64,000 nucleotides of DNA. It comes from Burhinus oedicnemus. Its lineage: Eukaryota; Chordata; Aves; Charadriiformes; Burhinidae. The notes below the pieces were generated by a model. That model was not told where the DNA came from and did no database searches. It saw nothing but the letters and a program-made list of their open reading frames with translations. Positions within the stretch are counted from its first letter, which is position 1. Each line of letters begins with the position of its first letter. The DNA lies in contig VFFE01007255.1 of NCBI GenBank assembly GCA_008921705.1, forward strand, positions 4,136,371 through 4,200,370, in the 5' to 3' direction. The position numbers were made by a program, and so were the translations under genes. This document shows positions 33,501 to 46,300 of this stretch, one piece after another.

Positions 33501-36500
33501 TGTGGCCGAGGACCTAAGGTACTTGCTACAGAGATGTGAGATCAGAGGTCAGCTCAATCCTGCAACATAAAGGTGGCAAACCTGGGTCACAGCAAATCAG
33601 CAGCATGGTCGGGGGTGCATGGAGTCGGGGAGAGGGATGGGACCGTCGAGGGAGAAGGACGCAGAACTGGGCTGAGCCCCTGCGCTGAGCTCGGCCGGGA
33701 GCTTACCTGGCAGCAGCCCTGCCCCCTTACACCACCTGCGAGGCCTGAAATGAAAAGCTGCTGATGCCGCAGTGAAGATTTTGGGCGGGGAGAAAGTAAG
33801 CCAGCAACAAAGCAAGACACAAAAAAAAAAAAAAAAATTCACAAAGCTGCCTTAAAGAAATGCACAACACAAATATGGAAGAGAAGAAAATAAAGGAGCA
33901 GTAGGAAAAATACATCTGTCGAAGGCCCTCACTGTGTAAAGCTGCTGAGAGCCTCCAAGGGACCCAATGCCCACGCACTGTCCCATCAGTTCAGTGCACT
34001 GTCCTGCCCTGGGACCGCTCCAGATGGATGTGAACAGTGATGCCTGGGAGGTCCCACGTGCCCAGGAAGGTCCATCACCCTCTGGAGCCTGCTCTACAGT
34101 CCTGAGTACAAAACCCCCATCCCACTGCTGTCCATGGGCAATGTCCCCCCAGTGCCCCCAGGTGACAGCAGGGGCATTTGTAGCCACAGAGGAACCACCC
34201 CAAGGCCCTACAGGACTCCTGGCCCTGAAAACCTAGTTTGGGTGGAGCTGTTGGTGCAAAGGGTTGGAATTTGCCTGCTGCAGGTAGATTTTTGCATTGG
34301 TGCTTCGCAGGATCCTGAAAAGCAATTCCCATTGAGCCCCACGGGTTTCTCTCACAGTCACTCAGTTCATTCCACCACCACCCTCCCCAAGTGAAAAATA
34401 CAATGACACTAACAGACCTGCTTAGTGTTTTACAGGTTGGGGGCTTCAGGCACAATAAAGATATAACAACAGGAAGAAAGCAAACGTTTTTCCTGATACC
34501 ACCAATGCAGAATCAACCTCATGGCAGAGGAAACCATTTCTGTTGCTGACCCCAGAGCACACAGCCCTTGCAGATCTTTGCGCCCGGCAGTGCTATAAGG
34601 CAGGTGAAGCCCAAGATCTGAGGACAACTGTGAGCCCGGAAGCCAGGGGAGAAAGGGAAGACATCTCTTGTTGGGAAAGTTGGGTTTGACGTGAAAAGAA
34701 TGGCTGCAGGCTTGGCTAGTGAGGGCAGCCTGCGTGGAGCCCCGTCCGCCCCGAGTCTTTCCCAGGACCAGAGTGAGTGTGTGTCAGTGCCAGCCCTTGG
34801 GCAGGTCTCTGGATTTATGCTGCCTATCACAATGCCCTGCTCACGCCACGGAGACAAACCTTGGCCAGCCCAGCTGCTGGCAACACAGAGATGTTGTCCA
34901 AGGGCCTCGAGGCAAGGCTTGCCAGAAGGACCATGCCTGACCCAGGGGCGAGGTGCGATCCCTCCATCCTTGCATCTCTGCTGCGCTCAAGTTTCCACTT
35001 GGTCCATGTCAGGCCTTTACACCATGCCAGTTGTGGTGGTACTTAGACCACGGCATCACAGGCAAGGGGTGACAAATTCCCCCAAATCATTCTAGGAGGT
35101 GCACACCACTGGGTAGAGAATTGGGTCCCACAGCCCTTGGGACAAACAATGGAGAGAGCAACATCTCCCAGGCTTGTTGAGCCACCACTGGGAAATCAGT
35201 TCCTTGCAGCTCGCCCAAGAGGGAAGGGGTACGAGCTGCACACATCTGCTAGGGAGCAGCCTGCCACGGAGCCTGCTTGTAGGGCAAAGCCCTTGGCTGT
35301 GGGGTTTGATGTCTCTGGTTTAGTGTGGGCTCTGCATGCCCGTGGGCTGAAGGACTCCCTCCACACATGGGCAGACACTTCACACTGACAGCACAGGCTG
35401 GCTTTGGATAGGGCCTTGCAGCTTGAGGTGCAAGGTTGGGGTTGATTTCCCTTGTATAGGTTGGGAAATTTTGAGCTAGAAAGCTTGTTTTCGGTAACAG
35501 GCTCTTCCTTTTTTCGTGCAGGGCTCAGGCGGAAACTTTACCAAAAATTGCAAGATGGACAATTCTCCATCTCTACTAAGCCGACCACATGGCAAATCCC
35601 CACCACTTACAGCTGAGGAGCCAGCCCTGGGTACAGACATTTCCAATCTCAGCCCCATCACAGTGAACTCTAAAGCTCCACACGCACTCACTTTGCTCCA
35701 GTATTTCTGAGCTGTGCCCACGTCCTTGGTTTGGAGGCCATCCACAGGGTAAAGTGAGGGGAAGTAGCTAGAGATCAGATCCTCAACAGATGTAAATCAA
35801 CGTGGTGCTAATGGGATCAGGGGAACTACACCAGCTTGCATCAGCTGGAAAACTTGGGCTAAGCATCCAGAGAAGGAGCTTGAACAGTTCTGAAGGTATA
35901 TAGGGCCACGGTGTCTTCATCTCCTAAATCAGCGTAGCTTTATTTGCTCTCATGTCTTCCTGGGTGGGAGAGGCCTGGACCACGGTGCAATGAGATGTTG
36001 ACCCCAAGGCTACCAAGGTAGTTTGGGGAGAGAGAGGTCTGAACACACCCAGCTTGCTTCGAAAGGATGCCAACCAGATGGCCTTGGGCAAAAGAAAAAG
36101 GAAACTCAACTTACCTTTGTTCTTCCTCGAGTTCTTCTTTGGTCATCATTGACTTGTACTGGTTTCCCCTCAGCTTTCCAGGACTGTATTTAAAAGAGAA
36201 CGTCTCATCTGCAGCTGGAGAGTGGGAGAGGGAAAGACAGAGAAGAGCAAGAGATCGTGTGAGCCAGAGGCCTCCCAAGAGCAATGATCAACAGCAGTGG
36301 GCTTGTTCACTTGAGCTTCTAGCTGACCCCTGCTCCTGCAGACGCACCCCAAACACTGTGGCCACCCCAAAACACTCTTCCTTAGTTAGCTCCAGTCTCC
36401 AGAAAGGCTGGGCGGTGTCGGGGAAGCTGTGTGGATTGCAGTGGAGAGCCAAGGTGTTGCTGGCCAGAGGACAGCAGGAGTCCCAGCTGCAGCTAGCACT

Positions 36501-39500
36501 GGAACAGCGAGGACTGCTGCGAGCGAGCAGCCCTGCTTGGAAGCAGATACAAGTAAATCCTACAGCACGGGAACCATATGCTATTGCGCTCCCTGGATTC
36601 AAAGCCTTGCAGGCCCATCTTGGCTTATCAAGACATGCTAATCCTGCCCTGCTTAGCTCACAGCATTTTCCGCTTCTCTCCAGACTTGCATTCCTCCTCC
36701 CTCCCTCTCCTCATCCAGGGGCCCTTTCTCATGCTTGGGGCTCACGGATGGTGCCACGAGCAGAGCTGTCCCAGGCCACACAGCCCAGCAGCTCTCCCGC
36801 AGCCCTTGGCAAAGCTTGTGAAAAAAGGAGGTGCCACACTGCAAATCCCGGGGCAGCAAACAGAGCTGAACCAGGAGCACCAACACAGCTGGGTCCAAGT
36901 CCCTCTGTCACCAGCCAACAGACCTGAAAAGGAAACTGAGGTTTCCTTCTCCAGGCCTGGGTGCTCTCCTAACCGGCTCACCAGCCTCAGCCCTGTGCTA
37001 ATTAGAGCACCGAAGCTCACGGACTCTGAGCCAAAGCCGATCCTTTTCCAATCGGATTTTGTTCGAGCACTATTTGCTTTTAAAAACCGCTCCCCTGCTT
37101 TATCTTCCTACAGATGGGAGAAAACAACAGGAGTGGAGGTCAATCCAAAGGGCAGCCCAGGAAGAGCAGCTCCTTTGTGTAGTTGCCTTTATTGGTTATC
37201 TGTGGGCTGTTTATCTGGGAGCCTTTATCTCCCAAGGACTGCAGGACTCGGCTGCTTCATGTTGAGCATTGCTGTTTCCACATCCACCCAGAAACATCTG
37301 CTGCTTCCACTGACCCTCGGAGCCCTGGGGATACTTCTAAGGGGTCCACAAAAGGAAGATGTTATTGTATCATCTGCACGGCCCTGAAAAATTGCACATT
37401 ATCCACAAACCAAATATCCAGGATGATACCTCCCAGCACCAGCAAGACCCCAAAAGTGGTGAAACTCCCCTGGCTTCTGTGGCGGGAGAGAGAGCCTCAA
37501 CTTGTGCAGAACCCATGGACCCATCACCTGTCCCCAGCCACCTAGGAAGCCCCTTCCAATCCTTGCCGCTGCTATTGCAGGCACCACATTCATGAAAGTC
37601 TCTCCTCCTCCACCTACCCAAATAAAAGACACCTCACAGCAATTTTCCCTTCCTCACATCCAGAAGGACTCAGCATCAGCAGTTTCCCCTCTATTTTCCG
37701 GTCAATACTGCCCCTTAAGGATTTTCTCCCCGTGTCCAAGGTCAGCTGCTTGATTTAGCAGTCTCTCCAACCCCAAGCTCACACACACTCTCAGCTGCTG
37801 CCAGAGCTCTCGCAGACCTTGGGGACTCCCACGCAAAAGCCAAGTCAGAGCCTCATTTTGTAGATGGGGAAACCTGAGATCTCAGGAATAAGCTGCGCAA
37901 GGCTGCGTGGGCAGGTACGGGACTGAGCACGCCGACCGCTGCAAGGTCACTGCTGCTAGCGTACGGAGTGTGCCTGGAGTGATATTTGTGGGCTGGGAAT
38001 TTAACAGAAACCTTCTCCCTGCAGATATCCACAATTCCTCCCTTTACATCCCTGCATCCGTGATCTTGGGGAGCTTCCCTGGGAAATCCTGATGGATTAC
38101 TGCTCAGTTACTGATCCGGAGTGTTTCTCTAATCCTAAAATGCCGTCGGGGCTCCCAGGGGAGCAAACCCTTTCCATACCATCTTCACAAGTGTCCGAAC
38201 ACAAGCACCCCGATGCTCCAGTCCCGCAGTCCCAAACATTCAGCTCAGCTGTATCCCACTTCCCTTGGTGGGAAAACCCTCTGAACAGGCAGGCAAACAA
38301 GTCTGGCCAGCTGGAAACAAGCAGTAATGCTGCGGCTTATCAGCCTTTCGGGTGGCCATAAAAGTGCACGGAAAGAAAATTCAGCAGGCTGCTGCTTTGG
38401 GAGATATTAAGAGAAAGAAAAACAAAACAAAACAAAAAAAAAAAGGAGGGTGTAACGTCCTGTTTCTTACCCTGATGCAGGGCAGGAGCCGTTTTGTTAC
38501 CTTTGTATAGCTCGCCTGATTTCAAGGACAATTAAGATCATTTCCCTCACGTGGTTTTCTGCCAAGTAAATTGAGATTTGGGATTTTGCCTGTCCCAAAA
38601 AGGGCAGTTTAATTGCCACCCTGCCAGAAAAGAATAAGGGAAGAGGAAGGCGAGGAGGCTGCCCATCTCCCTGCCCACGTGTTGTGGTTAGAAAGGAGCC
38701 AGTGTGTGGCTTTGGAAACCACTGGCTGTTCTCTGAGCTCAGGAACTTTCCTTGCAGATTGAAAACAAACTTCAGGAAACACACGGAAAAGAGGAGCCTG
38801 AATTTTCACATGGACAGCAAAAACACTACAGAAGTATGAGGTGACCTACTTACTCAGAGCCTCCGTGAGTTCATATTAAAGAAAACATTTGTCTTTCATC
38901 TCTCTGCCCTCGCGTTGCCAGCGCTGTGACCCTGTGCTCGCAGGGTGAAAGCGGCCCCTCGAGTGCACCTCTGCTCCGAACACGCTCGCTCCGGTGTGCC
39001 CTGCGCACGCAGCAAGTACCTGCCTCCCCCCTGCCAGCTCCTCGCGAGCCTCGCTCGGGGAAAAGGCTGCTCCAGTGGTTTTGGCCACCGCGGCGGCATC
39101 CCGGGCTAGTGTGATCCCCACATGCCCAAGGGGAACCTCTGCTCGCAGGCTCGCTGGGCGGCAGCTCAGTGCCTTGAGTTGGGCCAGGATGAAGCGATGC
39201 GCAGGAGAAACGGTGAAGGAAGGAGCCAGGTTTCTCCCCAGCAAAGCCAGGGCACCACCGTTATTCCCAGCTGCACGCCGCTCGCCTCCTCCTCATCAAG
39301 CTGAGCCATCGCTTTCCCTAGTCCTGTTAAAACACCTCAGAAATGGTGTTTTAGAATTCAGGAGAGGAGTCGGTAGCTGTCTGCAGGAGATGCTTCAGGA
39401 GGATGCTGGGCTAGCAACGACCCCTGGCCAAGGACTGTCATCTCCTCCTGCTCCCGAGCCACAGCCACTTCAGGGCGATGCGCAGCGGTGCCAGAGCAGC

Positions 39501-40367
39501 CCTGAAACAGAGCTGAACCGAAGGAGGCAGACCCTGGCACAGCAGCGTTACTGAGCATCCATTTGGCAGGATGCGTCCATCATTCCTCAAACCAGGTCTC
39601 CCGCAGTCCTGCACAGTAACATCCCCGGTCACCAGTGCTGCGAGGAAGCCTAACCGGCTGGAATAAGCATCTTTTGGGAACCCCGTGTCCAAAGGCGCTT
39701 CCCCCACCTTGTGGGCATGGTACCAGGATTAAAATTTGATTCTCTCTGGCATTAGGTGTAATCCTCCGGAGCCAGGGGATTGCCACACAGCGCCTTAAAA
39801 AGGGCAAGCGGAAAGTGGGGCAGGGAAGTGGGAAGACCCCAAGCTCTCCTGCTACCCCAGCTGCCCCCAGCCACCCCGGGCAGGGGCTCCGGGGGACATC
39901 CCAGCATCTCCAGGGCTGCTCAGGAGAGCGGAGTCCCCTTCAGACCCACGCTCTTGCTTGGCACCATCTGTTTCGTTTTCTTACGAGCGCAGCAGTTGTC
40001 ACCCCAATTAGTCAATTAATCATTTTCCAATCAACTAATTGGCTAATCAGTTAAACACAGCTCTGACTAAAGCCCCTGGAGATCGTCCTGGATGTGAGCA
40101 AGGAGCTTTTGGGGCAGCTTCATCACAAAGCTACCCCATGGCAAACAGCCCAAGGGCATCTGGGGAAGCAAAGAGGGGCTGTTGCCAGGGTGGGAATTTC
40201 CTCTGCATTTCCTGGAGGAAGGAGACCATCCCCAAGCACTCGGGGCTTCAGCCCCTCAGAGCCATCTGTACCCTCCCGGCAGGGCGCTGGCTTGCTCGGC
40301 ACTCACCATCCTCATCCTCCGGCTCTCTCACCACCAGCTTCTCGTTTTCTGAGTCTGGATCTTCCTC
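21416..40367 (-). CDS. MXRA7: MXRA7, matrix-remodelling-associated protein 7 (exon 1 missing)
   Basis: MXRA7 is a small membrane protein linked to matrix remodelling and inflammation; its biochemistry is poorly known. Three constitutive exons are visible: 40307-40367 (acidic linker, EEDPDSENEKLVV…), 36115-36208 (conserved core FSFKYSPGKLRGNQYKSMM, TKEELEEEQR) and 21416-21530 (VQREQLAAIFRLMKE … EQLRLYDI, stop). The splice phases fit: phase 0 into the acidic exon, Asp split G/AT, Arg split AG/G. All junctions have GT-AG and good pyrimidine tracts. The human protein ends LRLYDM, so the C-terminus is conserved. The first exon, with the N-terminal membrane segment and Pro/Ala-rich region, was not found; the gap at 50263-50282 is suspected. 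JMJD6 lies upstream on the same strand, as in human. Confidence 0.93.
21993..22203 (-). CDS. Candidate coding exon, unidentified, inside MXRA7
   Basis: This 211-bp block is bounded on the minus strand by TTTCTAG/G and TTTTAAG/GTAGGG. One frame is open across it (70 codons, starting DGNLSYMVHWSASAH and ending LEGSLVSSFK). It joins in frame to the candidate exon 22614-22666. The acceptor's pyrimidine tract is poor and I do not recognise the peptide. It does not fit MXRA7: the Y-exon leaves at phase 0 while the MXRA7 terminal exon needs two bases carried in. It may be a nested gene, a non-coding RNA or chance. Confidence 0.25.
22614..22666 (-). CDS. Candidate small coding exon, unidentified, inside MXRA7
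   Basis: A 53-bp minus-strand block with a strong acceptor (CTTCTCCCTTGTTACAG) and a strong donor (TCAG/GTATGAG). In phase 0 it reads PQSTTTSLVLLISDRRV and hands two bases to 21993-22203, keeping that long frame open. Spliced directly from the MXRA7 exon at 36115 it would instead stop after eight codons. An upstream partner exon was not identified. Confidence 0.25.
24670..24675 (-). terminator. MXRA7: Poly(A) signal for alternative MXRA7 transcript
   Basis: AATAAA on the minus strand is followed within about 15-35 bases by GTTTATTTGGTTTGTGCTTG, a good GU-rich downstream element. Confidence 0.5.
24754..24778. repeat. (AAAC)n microsatellite
   Basis: AAAC/AAAAC units repeated about six times. 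Simple repeat. Confidence 0.85.
26379..26418 (-). CDS. MXRA7: MXRA7 alternative terminal exon (coding part)
   Basis: A very strong minus-strand acceptor (CTCCCTGTTTCTCTTTGCAG) sits directly above 26418. Joined to the exon ending at 36115, the Arg codon is completed as AG/A. Twelve residues follow (TEDYMKLSLASS), then TAA at 26379-26381. This would replace the conserved 37-residue tail with a short one. Human MXRA7 is known to have isoforms that differ at the C-terminus, so an alternative last exon is expected in this intron. The poly(A) signal at 24670 completes the exon. The splice and phase evidence is direct; use in vivo is inferred. Confidence 0.55.
32050..32115. other. Assembly gap (20 N) inside poly-C
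   Basis: About 20 C residues, then 20 N at 32070-32089, then TCCCCCCAAAG and another run of C. The uniform 20-N run suggests a placeholder and not a measured length. Frames crossing it (31982-32296) are artefacts. Confidence 0.9.
33821..33837. repeat. Poly-A run
   Basis: Seventeen A residues. No retropseudogene homology is seen on its left and no target duplication is obvious. Confidence 0.8.
36115..36208 (-). CDS. MXRA7: MXRA7 core exon
   Basis: The acceptor CTGCAG precedes 36208 and the donor CAAAG/GTAAGTT follows 36115. The 94-bp exon reads (D)ETFSFKYSPGKLRGNQ followed by YKSMMTKEELEEEQ(R), the most conserved part of MXRA7, with only one or two changes from the human sequence. It is the anchor for naming the gene. 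Confidence 0.96.
36209..40306 (-). other. MXRA7: MXRA7 intron between acidic and core exons
   Basis: GC-richer than the last intron, with an (AAAAC)n/poly-A run near 38420-38443. The 286-aa plus-strand frame at 36067-36927 runs antisense through the core exon and is not a gene. Confidence 0.75.
40307..40367 (-). CDS. MXRA7: MXRA7 acidic-linker exon
   Basis: The acceptor TAACTCCTCCAG precedes 40367 and the donor GATG/GTGAGTGC follows 40307. The 61-bp exon reads EEDPDSENEKLVVREPEDED plus one base of the next Asp codon. It corresponds to the Glu/Asp-rich linker just before FSFKYSPG in the human protein, where sequence conservation is low but acidity and position are kept. Phase 0 at its start means exon 1 must end on a complete codon. 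Confidence 0.88.
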
Positions 40368-43300
40368 CTGGAGGAGTTAAAAAACAGGGGAGAAGGTGCT
40401 GTGCTAAATAACGCGTGTTTGGCCAGGGCACCAGAGCCCGCAGAGCAGAGACCGGAGCTCCCAAGACAAGGGCTGGGCATTCCTTCCCTGCCTCCTTCAG
40501 GGAACTGGCTAAAAGGATGCTTGCTAACGAGCAAGGTTCATTAGTCTGCTTTCCTCTCGCTCGTCAGTGGGGGGAAATTGGCCTTGCTTATGGCACTCCC
40601 ACCCAAAGGCTGCAAAGTGCAAGTGCCTCCCCATAATTGAGGGGATATCAAGGTTTTTAAGAAGAACCTGCTATCCCAGTGTCCCCAGGCCCAGCCTTGT
40701 GCATGAGCACCCTCCCGGGCTGGCACCCTCTGCCAGCCACCCCCGCACCCGCCATCCAGCCCAGGGACATGCAGGGGACTGAGCCACAAGCTGCGGGGAC
40801 TTCTCCCGTGTGCCCCCAGGCCAGGCTCGGATGGACCATCTCAGCGCTAGGGAAAGGCAAGTCCCCAGCAAAAGCCACCTTGCAGCCACGAGCCAAGCGG
40901 CTGCTCCAAAGCACAGGAGCACTCGCCAGCTGGGACCAGTGGTTGAAGGCAATGCTGTGGGGGTCATACTGGGACCCCACCAGGAGCCCTCCCAGCCTCG
41001 CCTGGCAGCAACCCCCCAAGACACCGCTGGCTCCTGCCCGTGGAGCCCCAGCCCCTTGCTCCTCCAAGACGTGCCTGCCCACACAATTATTGCGGCAGCA
41101 GGGCTGATCTCTGCAGCACAGACAGGAGCAGCAGCAGCACATTATTTTTTTTTATAAAAGCAAAGGAATTTTGGAAGTTTTGGGGGTTGCCTCCTACAAG
41201 CTACAACAAGCTTTATCAAGCCCACATTCCTTCCCCTTGTGGTACCCACAGCAGAAAGTCATGCGAATGGCAAGCAGGGAGGGAAAGGAGCGCTCCAGCT
41301 CTGGAGATGACAGGGACACATGGCAATGCTCCTGTGTACGTGCCTTCCTCCTGCAAAGCGCAGCACCCAGCACCCTGGCTGCAAACCCCCGTGAGCCGAG
41401 CCCGGTGGTCAACAGCAGCCTGGAGCACGTGTCCTCCTGCATCCTCCCTGGCCCCACGCATCCCATTCAAAGTGACGGGGCTAGTGAGCAAAAGGAAAAG
41501 CACATGGGAGGGAGGGGAAGGAGCATGGAGGGAGCCTGGCAAGCAGCCATGGTGTTGAGCACCTGGGAAGAGTCAGGGTGAAGGAGATGCAAGGGAAATG
41601 AAGACGATCTGAGAAGAATCTTGCGCAGAGCCGAGGCTTTGCAGTGGACGGCTTTAGATAAACTGCTGGAGCATGGTATGCAGCCCCGACTCAGAACTAG
41701 GTTAGTTTGTCATCGGTGAGGAATGCGCATTATTCACAGCCATTTGGCTTCTTCTCGCCACCCTGCTCTCAGGCTCCCCAGAAGGACACGCTGCCGAGAC
41801 CCCCGCCCCCCACAGCCACCGCTATTTTGGGCCATGCTTCCAAACATAGGCACTTCCCGCCGGACACCCGGGCTTCCCCTGGGGATGGCTGGGAGTGGGG
41901 CAGCACCCAAAGGAAAGGCCTCAGGGAGGGTGCAGGAAGGAGGTGCTCAGCCCTGGCTCCAGGGACTCAGCTACGAGCCCCGGGCAGCAGTTCCCAGTCA
42001 CATTCCAGCAATTCTCCGTCACATCCATCTCTCCCCATGAGCTGAGATGTCCCCAGGGAGACCCGACCCTCCAGGAGCTGGCACAAGAACAGATATTTTA
42101 GCCTGTTCCCTACCCAGGCGTTAGGAACTGAGCATTTCTGAGCATTTAACCATGGAAGCAAATAAGAAATTTGGGTGCCAAACATCCAAGGAAGGAAAAT
42201 ACCTGCGCTCCAACCCAGAGGAAGAAACATTTGATGGGAGCAGAGAGGGAGCAGCTGGGGATGCCAGGCTGGCAGGCAACAGCAACATGCCGTGGCCATG
42301 CTGGGAACCCCCCCACTCGTGGCAGTCAGTAGCTCGCTGCAGCGCAACATTTTTCTGCTTGGATGGCTTAGAGGCAGATGCCAGCACCTCCCTTCCCCCC
42401 ATGCTGCGGTCCCGGCATCAACGTCTCAGTCTGTCCACCTCACTGGGGCTGCTCGCTCCCTCGCACCCATCGCTGTGCCACCACCCAAGCCCCCCAGGCT
42501 GCCTTAGCCTGACCCCTGACAGCAGCCAGGCATCGCTCCCTGCACATCCAAGCAGCCCATTTGCACCTGGAGCACTGTTGCTCTCCGCTTTAAATGGACC
42601 AAGCCATTAAAAGCCCAGGAACCCCCCAAGGGGAACACAACAGGCAAGCTTTGCCCTCTCCATGGCCACTGCTACCCCAGGATTAGGTCCCATCCATGCA
42701 GAGACACCAGCACCCATTGTGCCACCCTCCCCAGGCCAGCTCTCCATCCCACGCACCTCTGCCTTGCTGGAAAGTGCTGCTTGGTCGCATCCACCCTCTG
42801 CTTGTCCTGTGCGCCCGAGGCTGGACCCAGGTGAGGCACCCAAAGGTGGTATCTGGAAAAAGGCAAAAGCTTTGAGCACAAATGCCCCCAAGACCTCCCC
42901 GTGCTTAACCAACCAGCCCTGGCAGTACCAGGACACGTAGACAAATCTCCAGATGCGGCCGGCAGCCTGCCTTGCCCCGCTGCCCAAGCCCATGCTGCCT
43001 CTGATCCACGTGCCAAGCCATGGCGTGGCTGCTGGAATGAGGAACACCAGAGACCTTCAGTGCCCAGCCCTGGAGCCAGGGTTTGGAGCTTGTGAGCTGC
43101 CCTCCACAGCAGCCCCATCCCACGGGACTGGGACTCTTGCAAGGAGCCATCGGTGAGGGGGAGCAGCTCGGCTGCCACGTGTCCCGGCAGGGCTGGAGGC
43201 AGCTGCCCGGGATGCTGATGCAGCAGACGGGGGCTAGCAGGAGGGCAGAGGAGAAGAAGGGCATGGTATGCTCAGTTCATTAACGCTTGCAGGGCCTGCT

Positions 43301-46300
43301 CTGCCAGCTGCCTTCTCCATCACTGGGTAATATCCCCTTGAAACCCTCCTGTCACCCCACTGCAATCCCAGAGCTGGGATTTCCCTGTCCTGTCAGCCCC
43401 ACACCGGCTTTGAACACAGAATGGCGTCAACCCCCGCGCGAAGCCTTCTTTCCCCTGCCCTCTCCCAGCCCAAATGTTTCTCAGCTGAACCTTTCCCCGC
43501 TGCACCGTGGAGGAGGATACACGTGAGCAGGGAGCTGGGACATCGCGTCCATTGGCCTTGCAGTGAAATACCAGCACCGGGGCTGGGAGCAGCCTCTGGG
43601 GTGGCTCAAAAAAGCCGTCAGCAGGGACAAAACCCCCACCCTGAGCATGGCTGTGCCCGCAGCCCCTGCCAGCCGGGGTGGAGGGGAGAGCCCTCCCTGC
43701 CTGGAGCATCCTGACACCCCCAGGGAGCCTGCCCCAAACTTCAGGGCTCCTCAGCCCTGCCGTGGCCAGTGGGTGCTGCTGTGCCTGTTCTCCTAGCAGC
43801 CGTGGGGCAAGAGCAGCTGAGCTGGGGGCTGCCGTGCCCCGGCCATGGGATGCTCTGCGAGAGCAGGGCAGTGTCCTGCAGCCAGAAAATAGAGGGGGAA
43901 GGTCTTGGGGCAACACTGGGAGACTTGACAGCAAAAGAGGACACTATGGCACCCCAGGCACTGCTCTTCTATATGAGGCACAGCCCAGGAGCAATGCAGG
44001 GAGACTGTTTTGAGTGGTGGGGAGCAAGGGAAGCGCAGACCAGGGCCAGACAGCAGCAGGAGCTGCTGGAGAAGCAGGGACTTGAGTGCTCTGGCCGCCA
44101 GCCCGCGTCTCTCCATGGTTGCCTGCTGACCAAGAAAGCCTCCCGCAGAAGAAAAACAAGGGCGACAAGAAGCACTGCAGGGAGACTACGCACGTCATTG
44201 TCGTTATCGGGGAGCATCTGGAGGGGACTTCGCACGAGCCGCCCAGGCCAGCTGCTGCAGCAAACAAAGATCACATTGCCGCCGGCACCGGCAAGGGGAT
44301 GCATTCGGCAGCAGCTGCCTGGCCCTGAGGCCACGTGGGGCCGGGAACGTGCCCCACGCTCCCTACCTGCTCCTGCTTGCGGGCGGGATGGACCCAGCCC
44401 GCTCCACAGCACATCCCGTGCCCGCTTACGTCTGAATCATACCTCTGCACAGCTCGCCAGGGGCTCTGGAAAGCCCAGCGCCCGCCACCGCAGGGTTAAA
44501 ATCCAATAAGTCATTTACCTTAAATACCAATGCGGCAATGCATCTGTCATGGCTTTTGGCAGCTCTTGGCTTTAGAGCTGAAGCATTTGTTGGATCATCA
44601 GAAACACGCTTTTGCCCTTTAGCTTCCACGGCCAGCAAGCGAGACGCCTGCGCATGGAGCTGGCTCTGGCAGCGGAGGCTTTGGACCAAAGCAGGAGCGA
44701 GAACAAGACCTCCAGGGACATTTTAGGCACAGGCAGCAACCAACCGCAGTCGGACCCAAGTCACTCAGGAGAAGACAACTCGGACACAGGAGCTTGGCGT
44801 TGTCCCACAAGAATCCCCCCATTGTGGCTCTGCCGCCGCACAAGCCCTCTCCCAGCCCTACGGGAGACGGAGGCCGGGCTCCCCGTCACAGCATCATCTG
44901 GTTTTCAGCTCATTTCTGGCCATTTCCTCCCCGCTTCCTCCATCCTCGGCGCAAACCCCTCCGAGCAACAGGTTTCCCTTCTCAGAAGGGACACGAGGAG
45001 GCTGTGGGGCTGGCGTGTCCCTCTCCCTTTCCTCAGTCAAAGGGACAGCCTCGGCAACTACAGGCAGGAGGGGGACAAATGAGCACCCTACTCCAACTCC
45101 AGGAAAAGGGGAGATCCCAGGCTGCAAAGCAGGGGGAGAAAACTGTCTTGGATTAAACTCCCGGGCCCTGCGTGTTGCCATTTATGGCTGCACTTTCTGC
45201 TCCAAGCCTGATGCAAGACATTGCAAGAGGGAAAGAAAGCAGACAGGAGACAGCCAGCCAGAAAGAGAAAAGCCAGGAGGAAAAGGGGAAAGAGAAGCCT
45301 TTAAAAAAAAAAAAAAATAATGTTGGGCAGAGTTCAGCAAAGCAAAGCAGCTGCTGTGTCGGCAGCTCCTTTTCACCCCACTGCTGGGGCTCTCCATCCT
45401 CCCGCCAGCCGGAGAAGCAGCTGCTGCAGAACGAGAGCAGTTTTCCTGCCCGGAGCGATGGTCCTGCCAGCCCCGGGGTGCCCGGCAGGGGACATGCCTC
45501 ATGCGGAGGCAGCGCTTCACCGGTCTGACCCCCCCAGCAAAACGTGGGGAGCATCTGCTCCCACTAATCCCCCCTGTCCCTGCTGCGGGCAGAGACAAGC
45601 CACGGAGTGGCCAGAGCCCTGCCAAAGCTTCAGGGCCATCCAGCCTCCGGCCAGGGGTCAGGCAGTGCCAGGTCTGATTAGGAAAACACCAGCGCGTCCC
45701 ACAGCAGGGTGAGGAGTCCCAGCGCAGCAGGGCCTGTCCCTGCAGGCACCATCGTGCCGCAGTGCAGCACCCCCAGCATTACACCCAGCCGGCTCGTCCG
45801 CTGCTCTCCCGTTTTTCGCTCTGGCCTCTGGCAAGCAGATACCGCAGGCACCAACGCCGGGATGTCTCTTGTTGCCACGGATGGGCCAGACGGCATCCGT
45901 GGGCAGGGAGCAGGGGCAGGCAAACCCTGCCCTCACCTCGGAGGCTTACCCGGCAGGCGTTCACATGGGTGGGCACGTCAGAAGGCGATGAGTCCTCGTG
46001 GCCTCTGCTCCAGCAGCACACTGGCTCTGTGCAGGCTCCCAGGGCTGTACCCAGCCCAGACGGGACGGGACAGCAGCCCGACCCCCTGGACCCACTGGAG
46101 GGGACACAGCGTAAAGCCCCCATGTAACCGTGCCCCGACCCGACGGCTGGGATGCAGGGCAGGGACACACGCACAGGCTCCCCGGAGGGGGTGACACACG
46201 TCCTGCCTCGCTTCCCAACACGCAGACACTGCAAGAGACGATGCATCCGTTAATGGCACAGACTGCACCGGGTGAGAGCCGGGGCACAGCCGAGCAGTTA

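Larger units (their letters stand above)
26419..36114 (-). other. MXRA7: MXRA7 intron (upstream part of the last intron)
   Basis: This is the intron between the core exon and the alternative terminal exon. It contains a poly-C assembly gap at 32050-32115, a 17-A run at 33821-33837, and a minus-strand exon-like block at 30572-30648 with a strong acceptor, which would stop MXRA7 after seven codons. The numerous frames of 60-160 codons have no family features. Confidence 0.7.

Noticed and set aside
36067..36927. 286-aa plus-strand open frame
   Set aside because: It runs antisense through the MXRA7 core exon, has no domain or periodicity, and lies in GC-rich DNA where long chance frames are common.
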